This document shows, one piece after another, positions 39,234 through 49,389 of a stretch of 64,000 nucleotides of DNA; within the stretch, counting starts at the first letter, position 1, and each line of letters opens with the position of its first letter. The position numbers were made by a program, and so were the translations under genes. Origin of the DNA: Candidatus Vesicomyidisocius sp. Pext_18_S21 (GTDB lineage Bacteria; Pseudomonadota; Gammaproteobacteria; PS1; Pseudothioglobaceae). Location: the NCBI GenBank assembly GCA_021730165.1, contig CP072535.1, positions 310,001-374,000 of the forward strand, read 5' to 3'. The notes beneath the pieces are model-generated. The model did no database searches. It was not told the DNA's origin and worked only from the letters and a program-made list of their open reading frames with translations.

Positions 39234-40205
39234 TTATGACTGACGTTGTAAGGAAAGATCACACAATAGGATTAATGCATCCTTATAGTCTGAGTTAGGT
39301 ATTATATTGAGTGATTGCTTAGCAAGTTGCGCTGATTTATACGCTTGATTGCGAGTATAGTCAAAGGCTTTAACCGATTGTAAAATTTTAATTACTTGTA
39401 CTATTTTAGAATCATCTGCTTGATTAATAGCGTTTTTTAGAAGTTGTTTATCATTACCAGAAGTATGAGAAAGTGCGTAAATCATAGGTAATGTAGTTTT
39501 CCCTTCACTCAAATCATCGCCCACTTCTTTACCTATAGTTTTTGCATCTGACTCATAATCAAGTACATCATCAATAATCTGAAAAGCGTTTCCAAGATGC
39601 AAACCGTAGTTTTTTAATGCAGTCTCTTGGGTTTTATTAACAACTGATAATAGCCCGCCAATTTGGGTGGCCGCTTGGAATAAACATGCTGTTTTTTGTT
39701 TAATCACTGCATAATATTCAACCTCGGTTAGTTCAGCATTTTGGCAATTTAATAATTGTAATACTTCACCTTCAGCAATATTATTGGTGGTTTTAGAAAG
39801 AATACACATGATAGACATTAAATTAGGCTCAACCATTATTTCAAAAGCACGAGAATATAGAAAATCACCTACTAAAATACTTGGTGCATTACCCCACACT
39901 TCATTGACAGTATCTTTTCCTCGGCGTGTGCTAGACTGATCAACAATATCATCGTGTAGTAAAGTAGCAGTATGAATTAATTCTATTACTACTGCCATAA
40001 GATAATGGTGTGTTCCTTGATATCCAGTTGCACGAGCACAAAGTAATAAGAGTAGTGGACGCAAGCGCTTACCTCCAGCATGGATAATATAATGGCTCAT
40101 TTGATTAATCAAAGTAACATTTGAACTTAAACGATTAATGAGTATTTCGTCTGTTTTTTGTAAATCTAATTTTATAAGGGATTGAATATCACTTAAATTT
40201 TTCAT
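39234..40205 (-). CDS. ispB: Octaprenyl (polyprenyl) diphosphate synthase
   Basis: About 323 residues; a trans-prenyltransferase that builds the side chain of ubiquinone or menaquinone. The first aspartate-rich motif is LLHDDIVDQS and the second IIDDVLDYESD. GGKRLRPLLLLL and GEVLQL are also conserved. The product length cannot be read from sequence, but the match to IspB is good. I use ATG 40205 (MKNLSDIQSL); an ATG at 40223 would add six residues. It is on the same strand as rlmE upstream and dinG downstream. dxs and ispG in this window feed its substrate pathway. Confidence 0.93.
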   Translation of the reverse strand: MKNLSDIQSLIKLDLQKTDEILINRLSSNVTLINQMSHYIIHAGGKRLRPLLLLLCARATGYQGTHHYLMAVVIELIHTATLLHDDIVDQSSTRRGKDTVNEVWGNAPSILVGDFLYSRAFEIMVEPNLMSIMCILSKTTNNIAEGEVLQLLNCQNAELTEVEYYAVIKQKTACLFQAATQIGGLLSVVNKTQETALKNYGLHLGNAFQIIDDVLDYESDAKTIGKEVGDDLSEGKTTLPMIYALSHTSGNDKQLLKNAINQADDSKIVQVIKILQSVKAFDYTRNQAYKSAQLAKQSLNIIPNSDYKDALILLCDLSLQRQS

Positions 40206-40255
40206 AGTAGTTATTTTACACATGCGTAGTTATGGGTTATTGGCAAAACCAATAC

Positions 40256-40888
40256 TTACATCAACTTAGCTGACTTTAATTTATTTGCAAGCAAGTACAC
40301 TTCTTTAGATCTTGCCCTTGAAGCTTTTGGTTTGTGAATGGTGACATAAGAGAAAGAAGTCCTGCAAGATTTAACAAACCTATCAAATCCATCTCCTTGA
40401 AAAACTTTGACAAAAAAATAACCTGAAGGTGTTAAGCTTTTAATTGCTATGTCTAATGCTAATTCACATAAGTACATAGATTTAGGAATGTCAACTGATG
40501 GTTGACCAGTCATGTTTGGTGCTATATCACTTAAGACAACATTAACTTTTTGATTCATAGTGAGACTTAAAAGTGCTTCATAAACACTATTTTCAGTGAA
40601 ATCACCTTGTAAAAAATCAATTCCATCAATTGGTTTTATGTTTAATATATCGTTGGCAATAACTTGTCCAGATTTACCTACAGCCTTTATTGCTATTTGA
40701 CTCCAGCTGCCAGGAGCGGCGCCAAGGTCAATTACCTTATTTCCTGGTTTAATAAATTTTTCTTTATTAATTACCTCTATAAGCTTATAAACAGCACGAG
40801 AACGATAGCCCTCTTTTTTTGCATTTTTAACAAACTTATCGTTTATATGTTCTCTTATCCAACGTCTTGAACTGCCTTTTTTTGACAT
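40256..40888 (-). CDS. rlmE: 23S rRNA (uridine2552-2'-O)-methyltransferase
   Basis: RlmE (RrmJ/FtsJ) methylates U2552 in the A loop of 23S rRNA late in 50S assembly. The protein has 210 residues. The N-terminus [31 protein letters not shown] is split by the conserved catalytic lysine region. The SAM site is [16 protein letters not shown], and catalytic residues lie in [10 protein letters not shown] (Asp), [10 protein letters not shown] (Lys) and [12 protein letters not shown] (Glu). In many gammaproteobacteria it is followed by ftsH; that gene is absent here. In E. coli it is heat-shock regulated, but I see no such promoter. Confidence 0.96.
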   Translation of the reverse strand: MSKKGSSRRWIREHINDKFVKNAKKEGYRSRAVYKLIEVINKEKFIKPGNKVIDLGAAPGSWSQIAIKAVGKSGQVIANDILNIKPIDGIDFLQGDFTENSVYEALLSLTMNQKVNVVLSDIAPNMTGQPSVDIPKSMYLCELALDIAIKSLTPSGYFFVKVFQGDGFDRFVKSCRTSFSYVTIHKPKASRARSKEVYLLANKLKSAKLM

Positions 40889-40958
40889 ATTAATAATTCC
40901 TAATATTGAAGAGTATTTTACGAGATAATAATATCTTTTTTACAGTAACCTACTACAC

Positions 40959-42761
40959 ATGAATACTAAATTAAGGAATATTGCTATTATTGCTCATGTT
41001 GACCATGGTAAGACAACTTTGGTTGATAAATTGCTTGAGCAATCTCAAACATTTGACGCTCGTTTCAAGTCAAGCGATCGAATGATGGATTCAAATGATC
41101 TTGAAAAAGAACGTGGTATTACTATTTCTAGTAAAAATACTGCAATTAAATGGAATAATTATCATATTAATATTGTAGATACACCTGGTCATGCTGATTT
41201 TGGTGGTGAGGTAGAACGTATTCTGTCTATGGTTGATAGTGTACTTTTACTTGTAGATGCACAAGAAGGTCCAATGCCTCAAACACGCTTTGTGACGAGG
41301 AAAGCTTTTGAGCAAGGTTTGAACCCGATTGTAGTTATTAATAAAATTGACAAAGATGCAGCACGTCCTGATTGGGTAATTGATAAGGTATTTGATTTAT
41401 TTGACCAGTTAGGAGCAACTGATAAGCAATTAGATTTTCCAATTATTTACGCCTCAGGTATTAATGGTTATGCATCATTAGAAGATGATGCGCGTTCAGG
41501 TGATATGACGCCTATGTTTGAAACTATTGTGAAACAGGTTAAAGCACCAGAAGTTGATATTGATGCGCCATTGCAAATGCAAATTACTGCTCTTGATTAT
41601 TCTTCATTTGTAGGCTCTATTAGTATAGGTCGTATTACTCGTGGTACGATTAAAAAGAATATGCAAGTTGTTGTTGTGGGTGTTGATGGTGGTGAGCGTA
41701 AGGCAAAAATTGCCAGTTTGCAAGGATTTTTAGGATTAAATAAAATTGATACTAATTCTGCACAAGCAGGTAATATTGTATGTATTACAGGCATTAAAGA
41801 CATTTCAATTTCAGATACTATTTGTGACCCTGGAACTATTGAATCGTTACCTCCTTTGAGTGTGGATGAACCAACTGTTTCTATGGCATTTCGTGTGAAT
41901 GATTCACCATTTGCTGGACAAGATGGTAAATTTATCACCTCACGAAATATTCGTGATCGTCTAGATAAAGAGTTAATTTACAATATTTCACTTCGGGTTG
42001 AAAATACATCAGATCCATCTGAATTTGTTGTTTTAGGTCGTGGCGTGTTACATTTGTCAATTTTAATTGAAACTATGCGTAGAGAGGGTTTTGAATTAGC
42101 AGTAGGTCGTCCACAAGTTATTTTAAGAAAGATTGATGGCGTTATTTGTGAACCATTCGAAGATTTAAGCCTTGATGTAGAAATCCAACATCAAGGCACT
42201 ATGATGAAAAAATTAGGCGAACGAAGGGCTAAACTAATCAATATGATGCCAGATGGTAATGGCAGGGTAAGATTAGACTTTAATATTCCTGCACGTGGTT
42301 TGATTGGTTTTAGAACAGAATTCTTAATAGCAACGACTGGCACAGGCTTAATGAATGCAACTTTTGATACTTACAAACTCCAAAAACCAGGGGAAATTGG
42401 TCAGCGTTCTAATGGCTCGTTGATTTCTATGAATCAAGGACAAGCAGTCGCTTACGCTATTTTTAATTTACAGAAAAGTGGGAAATTTTTTATAGAACAT
42501 AATACTGATATTTATGAAGGTATGGTGGTTGGTATTCACACACGCGATAAAGATTTAATGATTAATGTCATGAAGGGAAAGCAATTGACCAATGTACGTG
42601 CATCAGGTACTGATGAAGCTGTATCATTAACTCCTGCTATTAAACTTGATCTAGAAAAAGCATTAGAATTTATTGATAATGATGAATTAGTAGAAGTAAC
42701 ACCTCATAATATTCGTATTCGTAAGCGTTTATTAACAGTAAGTGAACGAAAAGGTGCATAA
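40959..42761 (+). CDS. typA: Ribosome-associated GTPase TypA/BipA
   Basis: A 600-residue translational GTPase. The G domain has the P-loop AHVDHGKTTL, switch II DTPGHADFGGEV and the guanine-specificity motif NKIDK. Domains II, III and V follow as in EF-G, then the BipA-specific C-terminal domain (GLIGFRTEFL, IGQRSNGSLISM). It assists 50S assembly and stress-specific translation, especially at low temperature. It is divergent from rlmE (70 bases between starts), so both promoters sit in that gap. Confidence 0.97.
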   Translation: MNTKLRNIAIIAHVDHGKTTLVDKLLEQSQTFDARFKSSDRMMDSNDLEKERGITISSKNTAIKWNNYHINIVDTPGHADFGGEVERILSMVDSVLLLVDAQEGPMPQTRFVTRKAFEQGLNPIVVINKIDKDAARPDWVIDKVFDLFDQLGATDKQLDFPIIYASGINGYASLEDDARSGDMTPMFETIVKQVKAPEVDIDAPLQMQITALDYSSFVGSISIGRITRGTIKKNMQVVVVGVDGGERKAKIASLQGFLGLNKIDTNSAQAGNIVCITGIKDISISDTICDPGTIESLPPLSVDEPTVSMAFRVNDSPFAGQDGKFITSRNIRDRLDKELIYNISLRVENTSDPSEFVVLGRGVLHLSILIETMRREGFELAVGRPQVILRKIDGVICEPFEDLSLDVEIQHQGTMMKKLGERRAKLINMMPDGNGRVRLDFNIPARGLIGFRTEFLIATTGTGLMNATFDTYKLQKPGEIGQRSNGSLISMNQGQAVAYAIFNLQKSGKFFIEHNTDIYEGMVVGIHTRDKDLMINVMKGKQLTNVRASGTDEAVSLTPAIKLDLEKALEFIDNDELVEVTPHNIRIRKRLLTVSERKGA

Positions 42762-42795
42762 AAATCTAAATAAAATGTAACTTTGCTTGTTTATT

Positions 42796-42821
42796 ATTAG
42801 CATTAGTGCTAATGGTATACT
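42796..42821 (+). promoter_or_regulatory. Hairpin plus -10-like element upstream of the RND gene
   Basis: ATTAGCA-TTAG-TGCTAAT (42796-42813) is a perfect 7-bp stem with a 4-base loop. It is followed two bases later by TATACT (42816-42821), a good -10 hexamer located 26 bases before the ATG at 42848. I found no -35 at correct spacing. The palindrome could be a regulator binding site; this is inference. Confidence 0.35.
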
Positions 42822-42847
42822 GCTGTTATTTCTTTCATTAAACGTTT

Positions 42848-45800
42848 ATGGACAACATTCTTATTTTTTTTGTTAAACAGAAGAAGTTAGCATTGGTTTT
42901 GACGATCTCCATTATTGTACTTGGTCTTTTTACTTTAAATAGCATTCAAAGGGATAAATTTCCAGCTGTAGATTTTGAAGTAATGACTATTGTAACCGTA
43001 TATCCTGGCGCTTCTCCTGAAGATGTTGAGCAGAATGTTACCAATCTAATTGAAGACGAGTTGAGAAGTATTTCAGGGATTGATAAATTTACTTCAACTT
43101 CTAAAGAAGGGGAGTCTAGTATTGTAATAATACTTTCCCAAGATGTGGATGATATTAAGCCATTAAAACAAGAAATTAGAAATGTAGTTAATCGTATTAA
43201 GTCATTACCTGAAGAGGTTATTGGTTTTCCTTGGATAGTTGACCAGAAAAATTCACTCAAAAGTATTTTAAAAATTAATATTAGTAGCGATAACCTATCC
43301 TATCAGGAATTGAGGGATATTGTTGATGATATGAGTGAATCTTTGGCGTTAGTTAAAGGTGTTTCAAAAGTTATTAAAGAGGGTTATCTTGATCGTGAAA
43401 TTCAAATTAAAGTTAATCCTGATAGCCTATATCAACATAAATTATCCTTGCTTCAAGTAATTAAAGCGATTAAAAATCGTAACAAACGTTACACTGTTGG
43501 TAATAATAATGATATTAATGAAAAAACTATTGTTGTTTTAGCTAAGTTTGATGAGATGGAAGATGTTAGTAATGTGATTATTAAATCAACTTTTGATGGA
43601 CCTGTTATTCGTTTAAAAGATATTGCAAAAATTACTAATGGAAACAAGAAAGAGACTTCTATTATTCGTGTGAATGGTACCAAAGGTTTTATTCTGAGAA
43701 TCCGTAAACAAGAACATGCAGATGTAATTACTACGGTTGATTTAGTCAAAGATAAAGTATTGGAGTTAAAAGTTAAATATCCAACTAGCTTGAAATTTTT
43801 TTACTCATCAGATGAGTCCAAGCATGTTCGTAATAGACTTAATATTGTAACTAATAATGGTTTAATTGGTTTACTGTTAGTGCTAATTATTTTAGCTTTA
43901 TTTTTATCGTTTAAAACGGCTTTTTGGGTATCAATTGGTTTACCAGTATCTCTTTTAGGCACGGTGTCTTTATTAGGCGTAACAGGCGAGACTATTAATC
44001 TTGTTTCGCTAGCTGCAATGATTTTAATACTTGGTATTGTAGTGGATGATAGTATTGTAGTGGCAGAAAGTATACATCATTATAAGCAGTTAGGAAAAGA
44101 TAGATACCAGTCTACTGTACTTGGGTTTAAGCGTGTTATTGCGCCTGTGATAACGACAATTTTAACCACTATTTTAGCTTTTTCTTCGATGTTTTTCATG
44201 GGTGGAACAATGGGTAAATTTATTTATGTCATTCCTTTAGTAGTTATTTTTTCTTTGACTCTTTCTTTTTTAGAAGTTAGTTTGGCATTACCAGCACATC
44301 TTGCCAGCAGTGATGAGAAAACCAAAGAAAAAATATGGTTTATACGTATTGAAAATTGGTTTGAAGGTTTTTTAACAGAAGTATTGAAATGGCGTTATAG
44401 TGTTGTTTTTATTTTTAGTATTGTTCTTATAGGTTCTTTGTATTTTGCTAAAACTCAGATGAAGTATGTACAATTTCCTACAGTAGGGGCAGATAGTATT
44501 GATGCAAGATTAAACATGCCTATTGGTACTTCTTTAGAACGAACAGAGTCTATTTCCAAACAAGTAGAGAAAATTATTATAGAAGTTGTAGGCGATGATT
44601 TAGATTCATTAACCAATAATGTTGGTCATTATTTTACTAATGTAGCTAAGTTTAGTATTGAATTAGTACCTTCTAGCACAAGAGTGGAAACATCTAAATC
44701 TTTACTTGCTAAGTTAAAAAAACGTATTAAGGATATAAAATTTATACAAGAACTAAAGTTTTCAATAAGTAGGCCAGGTCCATCACAAGGTGAAGATGTG
44801 GAAATAAATTTAGTAGGTAGTGATAATATTCAACGTCAGAATGCTGCTGATGCTTTAGAGAGAATATTATTAGGTATTGATGGAATAGATAACATTGAGA
44901 GAAATGATGAATCAGGAAAAATACGTATTGAGGTAGTGATTGATTTTGAAAAAATGTCTAGATTTAATGTTGATTTTTCAGTAGTTGATGATTATTTAAA
45001 GGCAGTTTTTACAGGCATTAATGTCACTAGCATACGTTATGGCGATAATAATGTCTATTTTAGAATTTATTTAGGTAGTGATAAACAGTCAAAGAATTTT
45101 CTAACATTACTAAAAATTAACAACCGCCAAGGTCATCCCATACCACTTAAACAATTTGTTTCATTGAAAAAAATTAAAGGAGAACCAAACTTTAATCATT
45201 TTAACGGGCAGCGTTCAGTCATGCTTAGCGGTACTGTTGATGATGAAATAACTACTTCTGGTGAAGTTATTAGTCAAGCACTCAAGCAGTTAGATTTAGT
45301 TAGTAACTATCCTGCAATTCAGATGACTAGCGAAGGAGGAAATAAAGATACAAAAAAGGCAATGGATAGTTTTAAAGAGGCATTTATCATGGCAATTTTT
45401 TCTATATTTTTATTATTAATTTTATTATTTAACTCTTATTCACAACCGATATTAGTTTTAATTGCCGTACCTTTTTCTATTATTGGTGTTATCTGGGCCT
45501 TTTTTCTTCATGGAGAAACACTTAGCTTTTTTGCAATATTGGGCACATTGGCATTAGTGGGAGTTATTGTGAACGATTCTTTAATAATGGTTGCTCATCT
45601 GAACTATTTAAAGGCAAAACTTACATCTACCATGAGTGTTCATAAATGGGTTGTTCAAGGTGCAAAAGATCGATTGCGTGCTGTTGTTTTAACAACATTA
45701 ACTACCTTAGCAGGTGTAATACCACTTGCTTATGGTATTGGTGGTACAGATTTTATTTTACAACCTATGGCGCTTTCATTGGGTTATGGTTTGTTATTTG

Positions 45801-45886
45801 GAACGTTGATAACACTTGTTCTATTACCTTGTTTGTATTTAATTAACCATGAGTTAATTAATTGGCTAAAAAAAACTTTTGGGTAA
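42848..45886 (+). CDS. RND-family efflux transporter
   Basis: A 1012-residue inner-membrane transporter of the AcrB/MMPL superfamily (HAE1-like). One N-terminal helix, a large periplasmic domain, six helices with the characteristic VSLAAMILILGIVVDDSIVVAE, then a second repeat with FAILGTLALVGVIVNDSL. The paired VDD and VND segments bear on proton relay. RND pumps normally work with a periplasmic adaptor and an outer-membrane channel; neither is adjacent here. It is a single-gene unit between typA and a non-coding region. Substrate cannot be told from sequence. Confidence 0.9.
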   Translation: MDNILIFFVKQKKLALVLTISIIVLGLFTLNSIQRDKFPAVDFEVMTIVTVYPGASPEDVEQNVTNLIEDELRSISGIDKFTSTSKEGESSIVIILSQDVDDIKPLKQEIRNVVNRIKSLPEEVIGFPWIVDQKNSLKSILKINISSDNLSYQELRDIVDDMSESLALVKGVSKVIKEGYLDREIQIKVNPDSLYQHKLSLLQVIKAIKNRNKRYTVGNNNDINEKTIVVLAKFDEMEDVSNVIIKSTFDGPVIRLKDIAKITNGNKKETSIIRVNGTKGFILRIRKQEHADVITTVDLVKDKVLELKVKYPTSLKFFYSSDESKHVRNRLNIVTNNGLIGLLLVLIILALFLSFKTAFWVSIGLPVSLLGTVSLLGVTGETINLVSLAAMILILGIVVDDSIVVAESIHHYKQLGKDRYQSTVLGFKRVIAPVITTILTTILAFSSMFFMGGTMGKFIYVIPLVVIFSLTLSFLEVSLALPAHLASSDEKTKEKIWFIRIENWFEGFLTEVLKWRYSVVFIFSIVLIGSLYFAKTQMKYVQFPTVGADSIDARLNMPIGTSLERTESISKQVEKIIIEVVGDDLDSLTNNVGHYFTNVAKFSIELVPSSTRVETSKSLLAKLKKRIKDIKFIQELKFSISRPGPSQGEDVEINLVGSDNIQRQNAADALERILLGIDGIDNIERNDESGKIRIEVVIDFEKMSRFNVDFSVVDDYLKAVFTGINVTSIRYGDNNVYFRIYLGSDKQSKNFLTLLKINNRQGHPIPLKQFVSLKKIKGEPNFNHFNGQRSVMLSGTVDDEITTSGEVISQALKQLDLVSNYPAIQMTSEGGNKDTKKAMDSFKEAFIMAIFSIFLLLILLFNSYSQPILVLIAVPFSIIGVIWAFFLHGETLSFFAILGTLALVGVIVNDSLIMVAHLNYLKAKLTSTMSVHKWVVQGAKDRLRAVVLTTLTTLAGVIPLAYGIGGTDFILQPMALSLGYGLLFGTLITLVLLPCLYLINHELINWLKKTFG

Positions 45887-46139
45887 ATAACTAAAATTTA
45901 CTTAATAGACTACTGTTTGATAAATAGTTTAATTGTTTAATTAGCGTTTTGTATTATTTCTTTTTCAAACTGTTTTGTGATTAGAAAAAAAATAAACGTA
46001 AAGTAGCTTCACAATACTTAACAGGGAGTAATATTAATAAAAAGATTATGGTTTAGTATAGTTTTCAGTATCTTTTATTTATTAGACAGAAGTAGGTTTT
46101 TTAATATTTTTCGACTTTCACCATATAGATCTTGCTTGT

Positions 46140-46197
46140 TTATAAATAAATACTCTGTAGTGGTAAAAAAGAATCACATTAAGTTATTTATTTATAA
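46140..46197. repeat. 13-bp inverted repeat
   Basis: TTATAAATAAATA (46140-46152) and TATTTATTTATAA (46185-46197) are exact reverse complements with a 32-base loop. The right arm runs into the tandem repeat. Confidence 0.6.
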
Positions 46198-46235
46198 TAT
46201 TTTATAATATTTTATGGTATTTTATGGTATTTTGG
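46191..46235. repeat. 10-base tandem repeat, about 4.4 copies
   Basis: The units read TTTATAATAT twice, then TTTATGGTAT twice, then a partial TTTGG. The change from AA to GG between copies 2 and 3 shows duplication of each variant. Such repeats arise by slippage and may vary in copy number. Confidence 0.75.
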
Positions 46236-46475
46236 TGTTATTGTGAGATCCAATCATAGCAACAGTAACAAAATGGTTTGTTTTAAGTTTAAAAAAGTTA
46301 TTTTTATCAAAAAGAAAATAATTGATGAATATGGTGAAAGACATATAAGGAGGTTTGGTTAATATTTTATATGGAGTACAAATAGATAAAAGAAATATCT
46401 ATGATACGTAGTATCAATATACAAATGTTAATTTTACTTACTATTTGGATGGTTATGTAATAATGAAGACTATTC

Positions 46476-48692
46476 CTAGTTAGGTTGTATGGTAATAGTC
46501 TTTGGTGTCAGACATGCCTTGTTATTGCAACCTTGCAAGGTTAATTGTAAAGTGGGTGGGTGATATTGTTTTGTGTTGTTTGTAAGAATGACTTGAATTT
46601 GTATTTTGTCTCTATAAATAGAAATTTTTTCTTTTGAAAAATTTAAATTAATTAGTTCACCTTGTGGATAAATAACATGATTTATTGTCCAATAATTAGT
46701 ATTAATATTGATAATCTTAGTAGCAATTAAAGAATCTTGCAAGGGTTTATTAGAATTTATATGCCAAAGTGGTTGTAGTTGAAGGTTGATTAACAATTGA
46801 TTATTATGAAAGCGAGAATGCGTACGAATATGCCCATTATAGATTGTTTGAATAGGGTTTATTTCTCCATTTAATTGGTTATTAATACCTAATATAAATG
46901 AAGTATAGTTACTTGGATTTTGATTAATTTGTTTAGCAAAGGAGTTTAATAATTGAGTTGCTTGTTGTTTAAAATCATCAACATGAATTCTACTGTTTAG
47001 TTTTGTTAATACTTTATAGGCTATTGCGTTAGTAGATGGGATTGCACCATCAAACCCTTCTTTTTGGTTTGTGGTTAAATATTTTGTGTTGTGATTTATG
47101 TTAAAGCCATGGTATTTTTTATCCCAAAATTGTTCATTCATTACATTAACAAGAGTAATAGCTCTATCAAGCCATTTTTTATCATTAGTTTGGTCAAATA
47201 CAGATAAATAAGCATTAGATAAATAAGCATAATCTTCGAATAGTGCTAATGTTCCAATTTTAGAGTCAATTGACACCCTGTAAAGCTGGTTATTCTTATT
47301 AAAATGAGTATGTAAGTAATTGGCTAAGTTTATTCCTAGTTTAGTGTATTTTCCTTCATTAAAAGTCTCGCCTGCTTCAAGCAAGCTTTGAACCATTAGT
47401 GCATTCCATGATAATAATATTTTGTTATCCGTAAGAGGTGAAAGTCTCTTATTTCTAATTTGGTATAATTTATCTAATAAGATATTAATTATCTTGTTGT
47501 CTTTTTGGCTAATATTATTTATATTTTTAAAACGGATAATATGACCTTTCTTAAAATTGGTATTGCTCGATAAGTCAAACCATTGTTTTAATTGTTCTAA
47601 CTCTTGTTGATTAAAAATACTGCTTAATTCATCAATTGACCAAATAAAGAATATGCCTTCTTCGTTTTGAGAGTCAGCATCAGTAGCAGAGAAAAACCCG
47701 TTATTAGTATCTTGCATTTCTCTCAATGTATAATCTAAAGTTTTTTTAGAAATACGTTTATATAAAGGTTTTTTTGTTAAAGTATAAGCACGAGTATATA
47801 CGAGAGAAATTTGTGCTTGATTGTACAACATCTTTTCAAAGTGCGGTACAAGCCAAGAATTATCTGTTGAATAGCGGTGAAATCCCCCACCAATAACATC
47901 ATATAAACCACCGCTTGCCATTGTATCTAGTGTTGTTATGATAGCATTTAATTTATTCTCACTAGGGTTTCGTCTTTGTTCATTGATGAGTAATAGTAAT
48001 GTAGATTCATGTGGAAATTTAGGGGCTTGCCCAAAACCACCTTCAAATTCATCAAAGTCATTTAGTATACCTTCAATAGACTTAATAATAATATTATCAT
48101 TAAGGATTTGGTTAGATATTGCTTTTGATTGATTTAGGGTTTGACTAATTTTATTCGCTTGTTTGTTTAAAACGTCTGCTTTATTCTCCCATAAATTTTG
48201 TACTTGCGCTAATATATCTAACAGTTTCTTTTTAGGAAAATAAGTACCTGCAAAAAACGCTTTACCATTAGGTAGTAAAATTGTATTAAGTGGCCAACCG
48301 CCAGAGCCATTTAATAATTGCGATACATTCATATAGGTATTATCAATATCAGGGCGAATTTCACGATCAACTTTAATGGCAATAAAATATTGATTAAGAA
48401 ATGTTGCTACTTCAATATTATCAAAACTTTCTTTTTCCATTACATGACACCAATGACAAGTAGCGTACCCAATAGAGATAAAAATAGGTTTATTTTCATG
48501 TTTTGCTTTGTCAAAGGCTTCATCTGAAAACTCATACCAATTAACAGGATTATGAGCATGTTGTAATAAATAAGGCGAAGATGTTAGAATTAGATGATTA
48601 ACAAATTTAGCATGCCCTTGCTTGTCAAGATGTTGTGTTCTTGGTATATAATTTTTACCTTTATTAATATAATTTTGCTTTAATTCATTCAT
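46476..48692 (-). CDS. YyaL-type protein with thioredoxin-like DUF255 domain
   Basis: A 738-residue protein of the YyaL/spermatogenesis-associated protein 20 family. The N-terminal thioredoxin-like domain (about 30-190) includes [16 protein letters not shown], a redox-like motif [13 protein letters not shown], and [18 protein letters not shown]. The rest resembles an alpha/alpha barrel (six-hairpin) glycosidase-like domain. The biochemical role of the family is not established. An in-frame extension upstream of the ATG encodes [18 protein letters not shown], which looks like a secretion signal but starts with ATA (48747-48749) instead of ATG. The protein made may therefore be cytoplasmic or exported, depending on the real start. 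A hairpin (AAGACTATT/AATAGTCTT) surrounds the stop codon. It lies about 105 bases after ruvA. Confidence 0.85.
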   Translation of the reverse strand: MNELKQNYINKGKNYIPRTQHLDKQGHAKFVNHLILTSSPYLLQHAHNPVNWYEFSDEAFDKAKHENKPIFISIGYATCHWCHVMEKESFDNIEVATFLNQYFIAIKVDREIRPDIDNTYMNVSQLLNGSGGWPLNTILLPNGKAFFAGTYFPKKKLLDILAQVQNLWENKADVLNKQANKISQTLNQSKAISNQILNDNIIIKSIEGILNDFDEFEGGFGQAPKFPHESTLLLLINEQRRNPSENKLNAIITTLDTMASGGLYDVIGGGFHRYSTDNSWLVPHFEKMLYNQAQISLVYTRAYTLTKKPLYKRISKKTLDYTLREMQDTNNGFFSATDADSQNEEGIFFIWSIDELSSIFNQQELEQLKQWFDLSSNTNFKKGHIIRFKNINNISQKDNKIINILLDKLYQIRNKRLSPLTDNKILLSWNALMVQSLLEAGETFNEGKYTKLGINLANYLHTHFNKNNQLYRVSIDSKIGTLALFEDYAYLSNAYLSVFDQTNDKKWLDRAITLVNVMNEQFWDKKYHGFNINHNTKYLTTNQKEGFDGAIPSTNAIAYKVLTKLNSRIHVDDFKQQATQLLNSFAKQINQNPSNYTSFILGINNQLNGEINPIQTIYNGHIRTHSRFHNNQLLINLQLQPLWHINSNKPLQDSLIATKIININTNYWTINHVIYPQGELINLNFSKEKISIYRDKIQIQVILTNNTKQYHPPTLQLTLQGCNNKACLTPKTITIQPN

Positions 48693-48798
48693 AGGATGAG
48701 CCCATGTTAGTATGGGTATAAATATTAAAGATATAAGTATTTTAAATATGCTTTGATTATAGCAAGCTTGTACTTTGTGAGTGTTTATAAATTAAGGA

Positions 48799-49389
48799 TT
48801 ATTTATTTTGTAGTGCTTGTCGAATTAATGCCTTAGTTGAAAGTGAGTTATCTTTAATAATAGATAGCATTTTTTCAGATTCTCTGGCTTTAAATCCAAG
48901 TGCTTGTAAAGCAGATGATGCTTGTTTGATATTAGGATTTTTATTGAATTTTATATGAATATTTTTATGATTTTCACTGTTTAATTTTAGTTTTTTTAAA
49001 CGTCCTTTAAGTTCTACAATGAGTTTTTGTGCTGTCTTTATGCCAACTCCTGGAGTTTGTGCTAGTAAAGCATCATTTCCATCTGTAATAACTTTTATTA
49101 GTGAATTAATGTCAAGATGAGATAAAATAGCTAGTGCTACTTTAGGGCCAATACCATTTATTCTAATCAACTCTCTAAATAAGGTTTTTTCATCTTTAGT
49201 GACAAAACCGTATAAAATATGCGCGTTTTCTTTGATTGATAAATGGATATATAACGAGAGTTTTTTTTCATCACCCATTGCATAAAAACTTGACATTGAG
49301 CATAAAATCTCATAGCCAATTTTATCTACTTCAAGTAATATTTCAGGTGGGTTTTTTTCTAAAATAGTGCCAGAAAGTTTACCAATCAT
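48799..49389 (-). CDS. ruvA: Holliday junction DNA helicase subunit RuvA
   Basis: RuvA binds four-way junctions and loads RuvB for branch migration. About 196 residues: an N-terminal OB domain starting [12 protein letters not shown], two helix-hairpin-helix motifs ([16 protein letters not shown] and [20 protein letters not shown]), and a C-terminal UBA-like domain that contacts RuvB. I choose ATG 49389, which overlaps the leuD stop as ATGA; a TTG two codons upstream is unlikely. The usual neighbours ruvC and ruvB are not next to it. Instead it follows leuCD in a probable operon. Confidence 0.95.
   Translation of the reverse strand: MIGKLSGTILEKNPPEILLEVDKIGYEILCSMSSFYAMGDEKKLSLYIHLSIKENAHILYGFVTKDEKTLFRELIRINGIGPKVALAILSHLDINSLIKVITDGNDALLAQTPGVGIKTAQKLIVELKGRLKKLKLNSENHKNIHIKFNKNPNIKQASSALQALGFKARESEKMLSIIKDNSLSTKALIRQALQNK

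Larger units (their letters stand above)
45887..46475. other. 589-base gene-free region with repeats and orphan ribosome site
   Basis: Contains a 13-bp inverted repeat (46140-46197), a 10-base tandem repeat (46191-46235) and a small palindrome TGATAC-GTA-GTATCA near 46402. It also has a perfect AAGGAGG (46347-46353) with no reading frame behind it. A 29-codon frame (46273-46362, ending DEYGERHIRRFG) precedes that site and may be a gene remnant. I cannot identify it. Confidence 0.5.

Noticed and set aside
46191-46235. Possible CRISPR-like repeat array
   Set aside because: Units are 10 bases, contiguous and without spacers, and no cas genes occur. It is an ordinary tandem repeat.
46476-46505. 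Hairpin at the end of the YyaL-type gene as a terminator
   Set aside because: AAGACTATT/AATAGTCTT pairs well, but one arm lies within the coding end and no T run follows on the minus strand, so I do not call it a terminator.
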